A DNA stretch of 64,000 nucleotides from Acinetobacter sp. HR7. GTDB lineage: Bacteria > Pseudomonadota > Gammaproteobacteria > Pseudomonadales > Moraxellaceae. Both the position numbers and the translations under genes were made by a program. The stretch covers positions 27,874-91,873 of the forward strand of contig NZ_JPQO01000206.1 in NCBI RefSeq assembly GCF_000773685.1. Direction: 5' to 3'. The stretch's first letter is position 1. Each line of letters opens with the position of its first letter. The notes below the pieces were generated by a model, which saw only the letters and a program-made list of their open reading frames with translations, was not told the origin of the DNA and did no database searches. Below, piece by piece: positions 54,317 to 63,611 of this stretch.

Positions 54317-55558
54317 TTATTTTTTACGGCGTGTGCTGTAGCCACGTTTGGCCAGTTCCAGCTTGGCAATCATACCTTTATGCACTTCGTCCGGGCCATC
54401 CGCCAAACGTAGTGCACGTGCCTGAGCAAAGAATCCGGTCAATGGTGTATCGCGAGAAACCCCGGCTCCACCATGAATCTGCATCGCCATATCCACAACT
54501 TTTTCCAGCACACTTGGCGCCACAACTTTAATTGCAGAAATCTCAGTCAAAGCAGCCATATTTCCTAAAGTATCCATTTTATAGGCGGCATACAAGGTCA
54601 AAAGTCGTGCCTGATCGATCGCGACACGCGCTTCTGCGACACGTTCCAGATTACCACCAAGTTTCAGAATTTCTTTACCAAATGCCGTCCGACTCATGCC
54701 GCGATCAATCATCAGTTCCAGCGATTTTTCTGCCGCACCAATACAACGCATGCAGTGATGGATGCGGCCCGGGCCTAATCGGCCTTGGGCAATTTCAAAA
54801 CCTTGCCCAGGACCACCAATAAAATTGGAAATCGGCACACGCACATTCTCAAAACTGACTTCACCATGGCCATGTGGGGCATCGTAATCTCCAAACACCG
54901 GTAGCATCCGTTCAATTTTTACGCCAGCAGTATCCACAGGTACTAAAACCATAGAATGCTGATGATGGCGGTCCTTTGTTTCATCCGGCGTATGTGCCAT
55001 AAAGATGATGATTTTGGCATTCGGGTCACCTAAACCAGAGGACCACCATTTACGGCCATTCAAAACAATTTCATCACCTTCAATGACTGCCGTTGCCTGC
55101 ATATTGGTGGCATCACTGGATGCTACCGCTGGTTCAGTCATACAAAATACTGAACGGGTTTTTCCTTCAAGCAGTGGCATCAACCATTGTTGTTTTTGCT
55201 CTTCAGAACCATAACGCCACAACACTTCCATATTGCCGCTGTCTGGGGCATTACAGTTAAAGACCGTGGGTGCCAATAAACTGCGTCCAGACAGTTCAGC
55301 AATATGGGCATATTCCTGTACCGATAATCCCTGACCGAGTTCAGAACATGGTAGGAACATATTCCAGAGTCCAGCAGCTTTCGCCTTGGCTTTTAAGGTT
55401 TCCAGTTCTGCCGGCCATTGCCATTTGGTCCAGTCACCACCCTGATTCAACTCATGTACCTGATGCCAGAAATCAGCTTCAATCGGCTCGATCTCATCTC
55501 TAATAAATTTTCTGGTACGTTCAACGTAGTCCTGTGCACGTGCTGAGAGCTCAAACAT
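54317..55558 (-). CDS. Acyl-CoA dehydrogenase
   Basis: The 413-residue flavoprotein has CMTEPAVASSDATN (FAD-binding), KWWSSGLGDPNAK and the C-terminal MQIHGGAGVSRDTPLTGFFAQARALRL. The arrangement resembles ACAD10/11-like enzymes that work with a phosphotransferase partner. It is the first gene of a four-gene operon and is divergent from the LysR gene, which likely controls it. Confidence 0.92.
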   Translation of the reverse strand: MFELSARAQDYVERTRKFIRDEIEPIEADFWHQVHELNQGGDWTKWQWPAELETLKAKAKAAGLWNMFLPCSELGQGLSVQEYAHIAELSGRSLLAPTVFNCNAPDSGNMEVLWRYGSEEQKQQWLMPLLEGKTRSVFCMTEPAVASSDATNMQATAVIEGDEIVLNGRKWWSSGLGDPNAKIIIFMAHTPDETKDRHHQHSMVLVPVDTAGVKIERMLPVFGDYDAPHGHGEVSFENVRVPISNFIGGPGQGFEIAQGRLGPGRIHHCMRCIGAAEKSLELMIDRGMSRTAFGKEILKLGGNLERVAEARVAIDQARLLTLYAAYKMDTLGNMAALTEISAIKVVAPSVLEKVVDMAMQIHGGAGVSRDTPLTGFFAQARALRLADGPDEVHKGMIAKLELAKRGYSTRRKK

Positions 55559-55649
55559 GGCAACTTCCCTCTGGATATAATCATTCTGCTTTACAAGACC
55601 TTAACCCAGAACATATTATGAATAAAATGATTTAATTCCATAGTTCTAA

Positions 55650-56567
55650 ATGCAGCATATTCATAATAAAAACAGTATGGACCTTCGCAGTTTCCATCGC
55701 ATTGACATCAACCTATATCCGCTTTTTGTGGCTATTTTTGATCAACAAAGTATTTCCAGAGCTGCACAAATCCTTTCAATTACCCAGTCCGCTGCCAGTC
55801 ATGCCTTACAACGTCTCAGACAGCACTTACAGGATGATTTATTTGTCCGTAGTGGGAGCAAGATGCAGCCTACGCCGTTTGCGGAACAGATCTATCCAGA
55901 AATTAAACGTGCCCTTGTTACTATCCAGAATATTTCTATTCAACATCAGCAGTTTGAGCCAAGCATGGTACAAAGTTTGAAGATTGCAGTGCATGATGAA
56001 ATTGAGCCGATGATCCTGCCAAAACTTGTGGCACATTTTCAGAAGATAAATCTGAATATTCAATTTATGAGTATCAAGTTAGATCGAAAAAATATTGTGG
56101 CTGATCTGGCAACCCAGCAAGTGGATTTTGTTGTGGATCTGGAACAGTCCTTAGGTGACAAAATCCAGTTTGAATTACTGGATCAAGATGAATTTGTGGT
56201 GTGTACCCAGCAGCCAGAAGTTACAGAAAAAAGCTATCTCGCCTCTCCACATATCGGCGTATCTTCACGCCGTACCGGTGTTCTGGTTGAAGATTTGTAT
56301 TTAAGCCGCAAGCAGCTATCCCGGCAGATTTTTTTGCGTTGCCAGCATTACGCAACGGCGCTACAGATTTTGCAGCAGCATCCGTCCGCAATGCTCACAA
56401 TTCCGCGAAATGTATTGAATCACTTACGTATTGATGAACACCTGAAAATTTTTGATGTCCCTGTTAAACTGCCTAGAATAAATATGGGGATGTATTGGTA
56501 TAGAGATCTGCAAGAGAATAAAAGGCATCAATTTTTAAGAAATGAGATTAAGAAAATTTTTGCTTAG
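55650..56567 (+). CDS. LysR-family regulator divergent from the acyl-CoA dehydrogenase operon
   Basis: The 305-residue protein has an N-terminal winged helix (FVAIFDQQSISRAAQILSIT, QSAASHALQRLRQHLQDDLF) and a substrate-binding domain. The start may instead be the ATG at 55677; no ribosome-binding site decides it. LysR regulators usually control the divergent operon, here the acyl-CoA dehydrogenase cluster. Inducer is unknown. The stop lies in the first copy of a repeated TGCTTAGGCTATTT word. Confidence 0.9.
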   Translation: MQHIHNKNSMDLRSFHRIDINLYPLFVAIFDQQSISRAAQILSITQSAASHALQRLRQHLQDDLFVRSGSKMQPTPFAEQIYPEIKRALVTIQNISIQHQQFEPSMVQSLKIAVHDEIEPMILPKLVAHFQKINLNIQFMSIKLDRKNIVADLATQQVDFVVDLEQSLGDKIQFELLDQDEFVVCTQQPEVTEKSYLASPHIGVSSRRTGVLVEDLYLSRKQLSRQIFLRCQHYATALQILQQHPSAMLTIPRNVLNHLRIDEHLKIFDVPVKLPRINMGMYWYRDLQENKRHQFLRNEIKKIFA

Positions 56568-56692
56568 GCTATTTTGATTGGGATTTTTAAGAATTGCTTA
56601 GGCTATTTATAAATAAATGGAAAATACAGTCCCAAAAAGCAGCTTCAAGCCATTTAAAAACTCAGCTATAACTAACTATGCTTAGGCTATTT
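56561..56692. repeat. Three copies of a TGCTTAGGCTATTT word
   Basis: The 14-base word occurs at 56561-56574 (over the LysR stop), 56595-56608 and 56679-56692, all in the same orientation. A fourth copy lies at 63735-63748. The three copies here sit in the otherwise empty 231-bp gap before the nuclease gene. Confidence 0.75.
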
Positions 56693-56798
56693 TATTTGCC
56701 TAAATAATCCCCACATGAATAGTTACAAAGCCTTGCCACATCTGACTTTCCACTAAAATAGAGGGATTAAAAGTCAGCTATTTTGGTCTGACGTTATT

Positions 56799-57374
56799 TT
56801 GTGGATTTTGACTTTGTTGCATCTCTCAACGACCTGGCAAATTGTGCTGGGATTAGTGGCTTTGGGTTTCTCTTATTATCTGCTGCACAAAGTGGTGGTG
56901 TTTTTACAGGAACTGTTTCGCCCCTTTAAGAAAGGTAAAAAATACTGGTGTCGTGTCCGTGCGGTCAGTGATGGAGATACCCTCACCTGCTACCGTTTTA
57001 ATATCCGTCGTTCGGAAACCCGCTTGCGTTTTGCTTATGTCGATGCCCCAGAATCCAGCCAGGCGTATGGCAAAGAATCCCAGCAGTTTGTCTCCAAGAT
57101 GATCAAGAACAAATTGGTACGGGTGCAAATTACCGATGTTGATCGTTATGGCCGCTGTGTGGGCGTGATTTACCGACGTCGTAAAAATGTCAATGAAGAA
57201 CTGATCAAGCACGGTGCCGCATGGGTGTATGAAGAATATATCCGTGATAAAAAACACCTCTCTTACATGATGGCTTTACAGAGCAATGCCAAGAAACATA
57301 AGAAAGGACTGTGGCGTGGTACGCATCCAATACGTCCCAGCGTTTATCGTAAACAAAAAAAATCTACAGCATGA
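56799..57374 (+). CDS. Membrane-anchored thermonuclease-like (SNase) protein
   Basis: The 191-residue protein has an N-terminal helix (IVLGLVALGFSYYLLHKVVVFL) followed by an SNase domain with VSDGDTLTC, RLRFAYVDAPE, VRVQITDVDRYGR and a C-terminal KKGLWRGTHPIRPS. Conserved Arg, Glu and Asp positions look intact. It probably degrades extracytoplasmic nucleic acid. The start is a TTG at 56799 with no strong ribosome-binding site. Confidence 0.88.
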   Translation: MWILTLLHLSTTWQIVLGLVALGFSYYLLHKVVVFLQELFRPFKKGKKYWCRVRAVSDGDTLTCYRFNIRRSETRLRFAYVDAPESSQAYGKESQQFVSKMIKNKLVRVQITDVDRYGRCVGVIYRRRKNVNEELIKHGAAWVYEEYIRDKKHLSYMMALQSNAKKHKKGLWRGTHPIRPSVYRKQKKSTA

Positions 57375-57398
57375 AAAAAGAGCCTTTCGGCTCTTTTT
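57375..57398. terminator. Bidirectional terminator between the nuclease and the next gene
   Basis: AAAAAGAGCC and GGCTCTTTTT pair with a 4-base loop and A/T tracts on both sides; it touches the stop codons of the two convergent genes. Confidence 0.9.
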
Positions 57399-58186
57399 TA
57401 TTTCAGCTGATGCTTATAAATGGTTTCAGTAAATTCACCAAAAACAGAGACTTTTTCAAACAGGTGTTCGCTATACATCAAGTCCTCAATCAAATGCTCT
57501 GCATCTACCTTTTGAATGCCACTGAGTTGAGTCACTAATTCAATATTGGCAGTTGTGATTTCTTCACAAATCGCTGCAATGGTTTCGTTCTTACGCTTCC
57601 ATAGCAGTTTTTTATATTCGATTTCACTCAAATCAAAACTTTGCGGTGTTAATTGTTGATGAATGGTCTGAATACCTAACGCTTCTAGCAAGGTTTTCAA
57701 TGCCTCATCCAGTTTATTTCCAATGACGATCAGGCTCTGGCAATATGGATCAAGTAAAGTTTTGAGTACGGCATAGTGCTGCAAATCTGTTATAGAAATA
57801 TCGTTCGCAGTTAAATCAAAGCAGATATCCATTTCCTGTAAAGCCTGTTCATGCTTCAGTTTTAAAGCCTCAACGCGGAAATATTCACCTAAAACCTGCT
57901 GCAGCTCATCATTGGCTGGACTGATAAAGATAGTTTTATGTTTCAGTACTGACAGGATCAAGGGACTAAACACATAACTCAGTTTTGAGCCATCAAAATG
58001 ATCGAGCAGCATGACATGATGTTGAGTTGCTGTCTTGCTACGCGTCTGAGCGGCATCTTGAATTGCTTGTAGTAACTGTTCTTCTGAACTGATTTCTGGC
58101 TGCAAGTCCTCGATTAATTTGGAACTATTTTGAAATAAATTATTGACCAAAGTTCCAATATTCAGCGCTTGCATCAGTTCACCCAT
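57398..58186 (-). CDS. Uncharacterised 262-residue protein
   Basis: I do not recognise a family. The protein is soluble, with Rossmann-like alternation in the middle (HHVMLLDHFDGSKLSYVFSP and QSLIVIGNKLDEALKTLLEA) and a helical C-terminus. A start at 58174 (MQALNIG) is equally possible. It is not in an operon; it is divergent from the MarR-type gene. Confidence 0.7.
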   Translation of the reverse strand: MGELMQALNIGTLVNNLFQNSSKLIEDLQPEISSEEQLLQAIQDAAQTRSKTATQHHVMLLDHFDGSKLSYVFSPLILSVLKHKTIFISPANDELQQVLGEYFRVEALKLKHEQALQEMDICFDLTANDISITDLQHYAVLKTLLDPYCQSLIVIGNKLDEALKTLLEALGIQTIHQQLTPQSFDLSEIEYKKLLWKRKNETIAAICEEITTANIELVTQLSGIQKVDAEHLIEDLMYSEHLFEKVSVFGEFTETIYKHQLK

Positions 58187-58342
58187 TTTTGTGTTTCAAC
58201 TCAGTTCGCATCTTAAAGAAAATCAATGTCTTTTCCCAGAAAATTAGCCCATTTCATCCTTCAAATATCTGTTAAGCCATATCGGAGCGGCTGATAGATT
58301 GCTTGAAATTTCATTCTGATAGGCGTACATTACACACATTTA

Positions 58343-58357
58343 GTTAACCTGGTTAAC
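58343..58357. promoter_or_regulatory. Palindromic operator for the MarR-type regulator
   Basis: GTTAACC-T-GGTTAAC is a perfect 7-bp inverted repeat centred 16 bp before the MarR-type start codon. Its size and position fit a MarR dimer site that would block initiation at the promoter. Confidence 0.7.
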
Positions 58358-58365
58358 ATTATCCT

Positions 58366-58806
58366 ATGGATACCACCTCCCGATTCCGTTTTGCACTGCT
58401 GCGCTGTGCCCGGCTGCTCAGTGATGAAGTCAATGCTGTCTTGCTTGAGCATGGACTGAATTATTCACTGTGGCAAAGCCTGGTCATTATCAAGATGAAT
58501 GATCATTGCACCGCACTGGATATTGCCCACGAACTGCAAATTTCCAAACCAGCAGTAACCAAGCGTTTAAATACCTTGATGGAAATGAACCTGATTGAAT
58601 CTCTCCCAACCACTGACAAGCGCCAAAAGCTGCTCTCACTTTCTCCCCTAGGTGAGCAACAGTTTCAGCTGTGTAGCGACAAGATCGATGATTTAGAAAC
58701 CGAATTGCTACATGGTTTTGACAAAAGCCAACTGAAACAAGCGCATGCTTTTATCTTAGATTTTATGAATTCCCTTCAAAGCAGAAAGGACCAACAACAT
58801 GGCTGA
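58366..58806 (+). CDS. MarR-family transcriptional regulator
   Basis: The 146-residue winged-helix protein has TALDIAHELQISKPAVTKRLN and the wing LIESLPTTDKRQKLLSLS. It overlaps the downstream MFS gene by 8 bp, so the two are co-translated. A typical MarR efflux-control pair: ligand binding should release the operator upstream. Confidence 0.92.
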   Translation: MDTTSRFRFALLRCARLLSDEVNAVLLEHGLNYSLWQSLVIIKMNDHCTALDIAHELQISKPAVTKRLNTLMEMNLIESLPTTDKRQKLLSLSPLGEQQFQLCSDKIDDLETELLHGFDKSQLKQAHAFILDFMNSLQSRKDQQHG

Positions 58807-59995
58807 CTCTCAACCCAAACTCTGGACGAAAAACTTTATCCTGCTCAGTGCCATGAATTTCCAGCTGGTTCTGGTGTTCTATCTGCTGGTGATTGTCAGT
58901 GTGGGCTATGCCCTTGCTGAATTACATGCCACCACAGCCCAGGCGGGTCTGATCTCAGGTGTCTTTGTCGTGGGGACTCTAGTCGGCCGTCTGCTGATCG
59001 GGAAATTCATGTCGAATCTTGGTGCCAAAGCCAGCCTGGTTGCGGGTGCCATTGGCTTTTTCATCTTTTCTGGCCTGTATTTCATTCCGATGGATGTGCC
59101 CTATCTAATTGCCCTCCGTTTTGCGCACGGCTTTATGATGGGCGTTGCCGGTACCGTGATTGGTACAGTACTGGCCCAGACCATTCCGCCAAGTCGTCGT
59201 GGTGAAGGCATTGGTTATTTCAGTACCAGTAGTACCCTCGCGACTGCAATTGGCCCATTCCTGGCGATCTGGCTGATGGCACAATATGACTATCAAGTGA
59301 TTTTTGCCTTTACTTCGTTTGTTGCACTAACCTGTCTACTGTTCAGTTTTGGTGTAGATACCTCACAAGTGAAACTTGCTGCCAAACCTAACCCTCAACA
59401 TACTGCGCAATCCACTTCTCGCCTGGCTCAGTTTGTTGAACCCAAAGCTTTTCCAATTGCAGTGATTATCCTGATCGCTGGTGCTTGTTATTCTGGTGTA
59501 CTGTCCTTTATTAACCTGTATGCCAAAGAAATCAACCTGTTACAGGCAGCCTCTTTCTTCTTCCTGATGTATGCTGCAGCGATTCTGATTTCCCGTCCAT
59601 TTACCGGCCGCCTGATGGACCGTAAAGGTGAAAATGTCATCATGTATCCAGCGATTGTGCTGATGGCATTGGGGATTGGTTTACTGAGTCAAGCACATAA
59701 CTCGGTGATGTTATTGACCAGTGCTGCATTACTCGGCTTTGGTTACGGTAATATTCAGTCTATCTGTCAGACCATTGCTGTGAAAAGTACCACGCTGGAA
59801 CGTATGGGATTGGCGACTTCAACTTTCTTTATCGCGCTAGACGCTGCGCTAGGATTTGGTCCTTATTTCATCGGGAATTTCCTGGATCAAATTGGTTATG
59901 AACACCTGTATATCTACAGTGCGATTATTACCTTCACCTGCCTGATCTGGTATTATCTGCTGCACGGTCGTAAAGCTAAAGCTGTTGCGCGCTAA
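58799..59995 (+). CDS. MFS efflux transporter paired with the MarR regulator
   Basis: The 398-residue protein has 12 helices with MFS motif-like GTLVGRLLIGKFMSNLGAKA and GRLMDRKGENVIMYPA. Co-translation with a MarR regulator suggests export of an aromatic or antibiotic-like compound. It resembles the MFS protein encoded at 37664-38857. Confidence 0.9.
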   Translation: MADSQPKLWTKNFILLSAMNFQLVLVFYLLVIVSVGYALAELHATTAQAGLISGVFVVGTLVGRLLIGKFMSNLGAKASLVAGAIGFFIFSGLYFIPMDVPYLIALRFAHGFMMGVAGTVIGTVLAQTIPPSRRGEGIGYFSTSSTLATAIGPFLAIWLMAQYDYQVIFAFTSFVALTCLLFSFGVDTSQVKLAAKPNPQHTAQSTSRLAQFVEPKAFPIAVIILIAGACYSGVLSFINLYAKEINLLQAASFFFLMYAAAILISRPFTGRLMDRKGENVIMYPAIVLMALGIGLLSQAHNSVMLLTSAALLGFGYGNIQSICQTIAVKSTTLERMGLATSTFFIALDAALGFGPYFIGNFLDQIGYEHLYIYSAIITFTCLIWYYLLHGRKAKAVAR

Positions 59996-60048
59996 ATCAT
60001 TTTATAAATAACAGTGATACTTCCAAACGCTTAGCCTGTTTTAAATAT

Positions 60049-60080
60049 AAAAAATGCGCCTAATTTAAGGCGCATTTTTT
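60049..60080. terminator. Bidirectional terminator between the MFS gene and alkB
   Basis: AAAAAATGCGCC and GGCGCATTTTTT form a 12-bp stem with an 8-base loop and A/T tracts on both sides. Confidence 0.95.
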
Positions 60081-60099
60081 ATTGGAAATATGAAAAGCC

Positions 60100-61314
60100 T
60101 TAAGCGGCGTTTTCCTGCACGCCAAACTTGGCAAAAAGCTGTTTACGTTTAGATGGCAAGATATTGGCTTTGCTCAGATCACCCTGATAATGCTGATACA
60201 CGCGTTTATCCATCATTTTGTACCAGAGTGGCGGTACTAAAGCTGGAATTAACATGGTGGCATAACCACTTGGCAATACCGGTGCTTCCTCAAAATTGCG
60301 TAGCGCTTGGAATGGTCGGCTAGGAAAAGCATGGTGATCAGAGTGGCGCTGTAACTGATATAGGAACAGGTTGGTCACAATATTGTTATTGTTCCAGCTA
60401 TGTTCCGGTAAGGTCCGCACGTATTTACCATCTTCGGTCTGTTCACGTTTCAGCCCGTAATGCTCAATATAATTGACGATTTCAAACAGACTGATGCCAT
60501 AAAAAGCTTGAGTCAGCGTATAAGGAATGATCTTCTTGCCAAAGGTTTTCAGCATCAATGTATGATAACCAGCACTCATGGCCCAGCCATGAAACAGTTC
60601 ATTTTCCTTGCTAAAGAAACTTAAGCCCTTACGCTGCAAACGGCGTTTTTCAATCTGAATCGCAGATTTGATTCCACCAAAAACGGTACGTGGCCAGAAT
60701 TTATAGAAGGATTCACCCATTTTCGAAGATGCTGGATCTTCAGGTGTTGCCACACGTTTATGATGCCCATATGGATGCTCGATACGGAAATGGTTATAAC
60801 CGAGTGGCATCAGGCTGGCATGAGACCAGTAATGATCCGATTTATTCGGGCGATGGCTGAGTTCATGCGCGGTATTGACGCCAATCCCATTTATCGCCCC
60901 CATCGAAATGCCAAGCAGGATTTGATCCAGCATTGGAGTAGTTGGACGAGAAACCACATAACCGGCATAGGCATTCGCTGCCATTTGCAAAGGAATAAAC
61001 AGTTTTACGATACGGTCATAATACGGATCTTTGACTAGTGCCTTGATCTGCTCATCGCTTGGGTTATTTTCATCTTCACCAATTAAGGCATCTAAAGTCG
61101 GAATAATCACATGTAGTAATAAAGGCCCACCCATGGCAAAGACTTTCTTGGTGGCTTTGGGGCCGAAATGGTAACCAGCCAAAATACCTATGCCAATGAC
61201 CGGCAATCCCGGACTCAGCAACCAGCCAAAACGTTTCTTGTCCAGATGACGACCTGTTAAAGGCTGAGCTTCCTGCTCGTTAAAGATATTTCTGATTTTT
61301 GCAGGGGCATTCAT
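60100..61314 (-). CDS. alkB: Membrane alkane 1-monooxygenase (AlkM type)
   Basis: The 404-residue protein has six or so membrane segments and the AlkB histidine boxes HELSHRP, EHPYGHHKRVATPEDPASSK and LQRHSDHHAFPSRPFQAL, plus NYIEHYGL. It uses rubredoxin to hydroxylate medium-chain n-alkanes at the terminal carbon. Acinetobacter homologues are called AlkM. Rubredoxin genes are not in the window. Divergent from the AraC-type gene, as in the alkM/alkR arrangement. Confidence 0.95.
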   Translation of the reverse strand: MNAPAKIRNIFNEQEAQPLTGRHLDKKRFGWLLSPGLPVIGIGILAGYHFGPKATKKVFAMGGPLLLHVIIPTLDALIGEDENNPSDEQIKALVKDPYYDRIVKLFIPLQMAANAYAGYVVSRPTTPMLDQILLGISMGAINGIGVNTAHELSHRPNKSDHYWSHASLMPLGYNHFRIEHPYGHHKRVATPEDPASSKMGESFYKFWPRTVFGGIKSAIQIEKRRLQRKGLSFFSKENELFHGWAMSAGYHTLMLKTFGKKIIPYTLTQAFYGISLFEIVNYIEHYGLKREQTEDGKYVRTLPEHSWNNNNIVTNLFLYQLQRHSDHHAFPSRPFQALRNFEEAPVLPSGYATMLIPALVPPLWYKMMDKRVYQHYQGDLSKANILPSKRKQLFAKFGVQENAA

Positions 61315-61490
61315 TGCAACTCTCCTGTCTTATGTTACCCTGCAGTTATAGTTGAATAATTCCGCGCCTGTGCACAGTTGTCAGCGTCCAGAAAAGCTAT
61401 GTCAGCGTCTTTGTCCTGATCTGCCAATTTCTGACCTCAATTCACATGCGAATTTTTATAAAAATATCCTTTATTTAGAACAGTATACGC

Positions 61491-62432
61491 ATGGATGCGC
61501 TAAGCAAAATTTTTGATGATATCCACTTGGCCCGATCAGAATACATTTATCTGAATGTCTATCATCCCCATCGACTGAGCTATAGCCATGAGCCATCCAT
61601 GCTGGCTTATGTGATTCTGCATGGGCAGGCAGCGCTTAACTTTGAAGATTCAGAAGATATTGTGATATTGCAGCAAGGTGATCTGGTGTTATTGCCTTCG
61701 GCCAAGGCACATCATCTCTCTTGCCCAGCTCAGGATCAGTTTACGAGCAGTACGGAAATTAATAGCTACTTCCAAAGCCATGCCCAGCAGAACATTGATT
61801 TCGGCATAGAACAGCAGCAACGTAGCTTTATTCTGGCGATTCGCTCGAAAATGGATATCCAGATGGCACGTCCACTAATTGCATCACTGCCCGATTACTT
61901 GCATACCCGGCATATCCTGAGTGATTCAGCTCCAGAATGGCTACAGATTGGCTTGCAGTTTTTAGCCGTTGAGACTCAGGAAACCCGCCCAGGTCGTGAC
62001 CGGATTCTGGATCATTTGGTGAGTATTCTGCTGATTGAATGTGTACGGGATTATATTCTGAATGCGCCACATGCCTCGAGCTGGCTCAATGCCTTAAGTC
62101 ATCCGGAACTCTCTAGTGCATTGGCTACGATTCATGATCAACCAGAACAAAACTGGACTGTAGAAAGTCTGGCGGAACAGTGTCATATGTCGCGTTCCAA
62201 ATTTGCCCAGCTATTTACCCAGGTGGTTGGTGAAACGCCTCTGGCGTATTTGCAACAACACCGGATGCGCCTTGCTGCACGTTATTTAAGCGAAAATATC
62301 CTGAGTGTGCAGCAGATCGCACATCGGGTTGGCTACTCTTCCGAAACTGCATTTAGCCAGAGTTTCAAGAAACAGTTTGAACTGACGCCGAGCCAGTACC
62401 GGCAACAACATCAGGAATATAGAAAGGAATAA
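61491..62432 (+). CDS. alkR: AraC-family activator of the alkane hydroxylase gene (AlkR-like)
   Basis: The 313-residue protein has a cupin-type ligand domain (YVILHGQAALNFEDS, GDLVLLPSAKAHHLSC) and a C-terminal AraC DNA-binding domain (WTVESLAEQCHMSRSKFAQL, VQQIAHRVGYSSETAFSQSF). Divergent placement next to alkB, sharing a 176-bp intergenic region, matches AlkR, which activates alkM when alkanes are present. Symbol is based on context. Confidence 0.85.
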   Translation: MDALSKIFDDIHLARSEYIYLNVYHPHRLSYSHEPSMLAYVILHGQAALNFEDSEDIVILQQGDLVLLPSAKAHHLSCPAQDQFTSSTEINSYFQSHAQQNIDFGIEQQQRSFILAIRSKMDIQMARPLIASLPDYLHTRHILSDSAPEWLQIGLQFLAVETQETRPGRDRILDHLVSILLIECVRDYILNAPHASSWLNALSHPELSSALATIHDQPEQNWTVESLAEQCHMSRSKFAQLFTQVVGETPLAYLQQHRMRLAARYLSENILSVQQIAHRVGYSSETAFSQSFKKQFELTPSQYRQQHQEYRKE

Positions 62433-62438
62433 TAGAAC

Positions 62439-63611
62439 TTATTTGACCAGTTCCAGCACAGCAGCCACTGGATCTTCGCTATTACCTGACAGCAATTGCT
62501 TATGCATAGTGATATGCTGCATCACCTGTGTCTGAGCGACTTCGATATTCATCAGCTTTTCAATTTCAGCGGCCAGTCGTTCTGGTGTCGCATCAGACTG
62601 AATCAGTTCTTCGATGACTTTCTTGCCAGCAATGATATTTGGCAGCGAATAATATGGAATTTTCACCAGCAACTTGGCGATATGGTAAGTCAGCCAATGT
62701 AATTTATAGAAAGTGACCATTGGACGATGCAGCAACATTGCTTCCAGCGTCGCAGTACCTGATGCTAGCGCGACGATATCTGAAGCATTCATTACCTGAC
62801 GGCCAATTTTGGAATCGCTGCTGGTATTTTCCATCAGTTTAATCTTCGCTTTCAGGCTATCCGGATAATGACTTAACAGTGATTCAATCTGCTGTTTTCG
62901 GGCATCATTGATCGCCGGAATCAGAAAGGTATATTCAGGGTATTTTTGTTGCAGAATCTGAGCAGTATCTAACAGCAATGATCCCAGTCGTTCAATCTCG
63001 CCACGGCGACTGCCTGGTAACAAGGCAATGTATTTTTGTTCCGGATCAAGTCTGAGTTCCTGCTTGGCTTGCGCCAGTGGATTTTGCAAAGGCAACTGTC
63101 CAGCTAATGGGTGACCAACAAAGGCGGCCGGCACCTGCCATTTTTGGTAAAAGGCTTTTTCAAACGGGAATAGGCACAGCACCAGATCAATGCTGGCTTT
63201 GATGCCATGCACACGGCCTTGACGCCATGCCCATACAGAAGGACTGACATATTGCACAGTTTTAATCGGTAACTGTTTTTGCTTTAAGCTCTTGGATAAA
63301 CGCAGGTTAAAGTCTGGTGCATCAATCCCGATAAACACATCGACTGGATCTTTGCTCCAAGTTTCAACCAGACCATCCCGTACTGCAAACAGTTTCTTGA
63401 TATCTTTCAGGACTTCAACAATACCCATCACCGACAAAATATCCATCGGATAGTAGCTTTTGAAGCCTTCAGCCATCATCTGTGGACCACCAATCCCTTC
63501 AAAATCGGCATCAATACCCTGCTCACGAAAACGGCGAATCAGACTGGCACCCAAAGTATCTCCCGATACTTCACCCACGACGATTCCAATTTTAAGCTTC
63601 CGATTTTGCAA
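62439..63611 (-). CDS. lpxB: Lipid-A-disaccharide synthase
   Basis: The protein has 390 residues if translation starts at TTG 63611, which has GAGGA eight bases upstream; a longer form adds 13 residues that do not look like LpxB. Motifs are GEVSGDTLGASLI, YYVSPSVWAWRQ-like (YVSPSVWAWRQGR), LLPGSRRGEIERL and SGTATLEAMLLHRPMV. LpxB is the GT19 enzyme joining UDP-diacylglucosamine and lipid X in lipid A synthesis at the inner membrane. Neighbouring lpx genes are not in view. Confidence 0.95.
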   Translation of the reverse strand: MQNRKLKIGIVVGEVSGDTLGASLIRRFREQGIDADFEGIGGPQMMAEGFKSYYPMDILSVMGIVEVLKDIKKLFAVRDGLVETWSKDPVDVFIGIDAPDFNLRLSKSLKQKQLPIKTVQYVSPSVWAWRQGRVHGIKASIDLVLCLFPFEKAFYQKWQVPAAFVGHPLAGQLPLQNPLAQAKQELRLDPEQKYIALLPGSRRGEIERLGSLLLDTAQILQQKYPEYTFLIPAINDARKQQIESLLSHYPDSLKAKIKLMENTSSDSKIGRQVMNASDIVALASGTATLEAMLLHRPMVTFYKLHWLTYHIAKLLVKIPYYSLPNIIAGKKVIEELIQSDATPERLAAEIEKLMNIEVAQTQVMQHITMHKQLLSGNSEDPVAAVLELVK

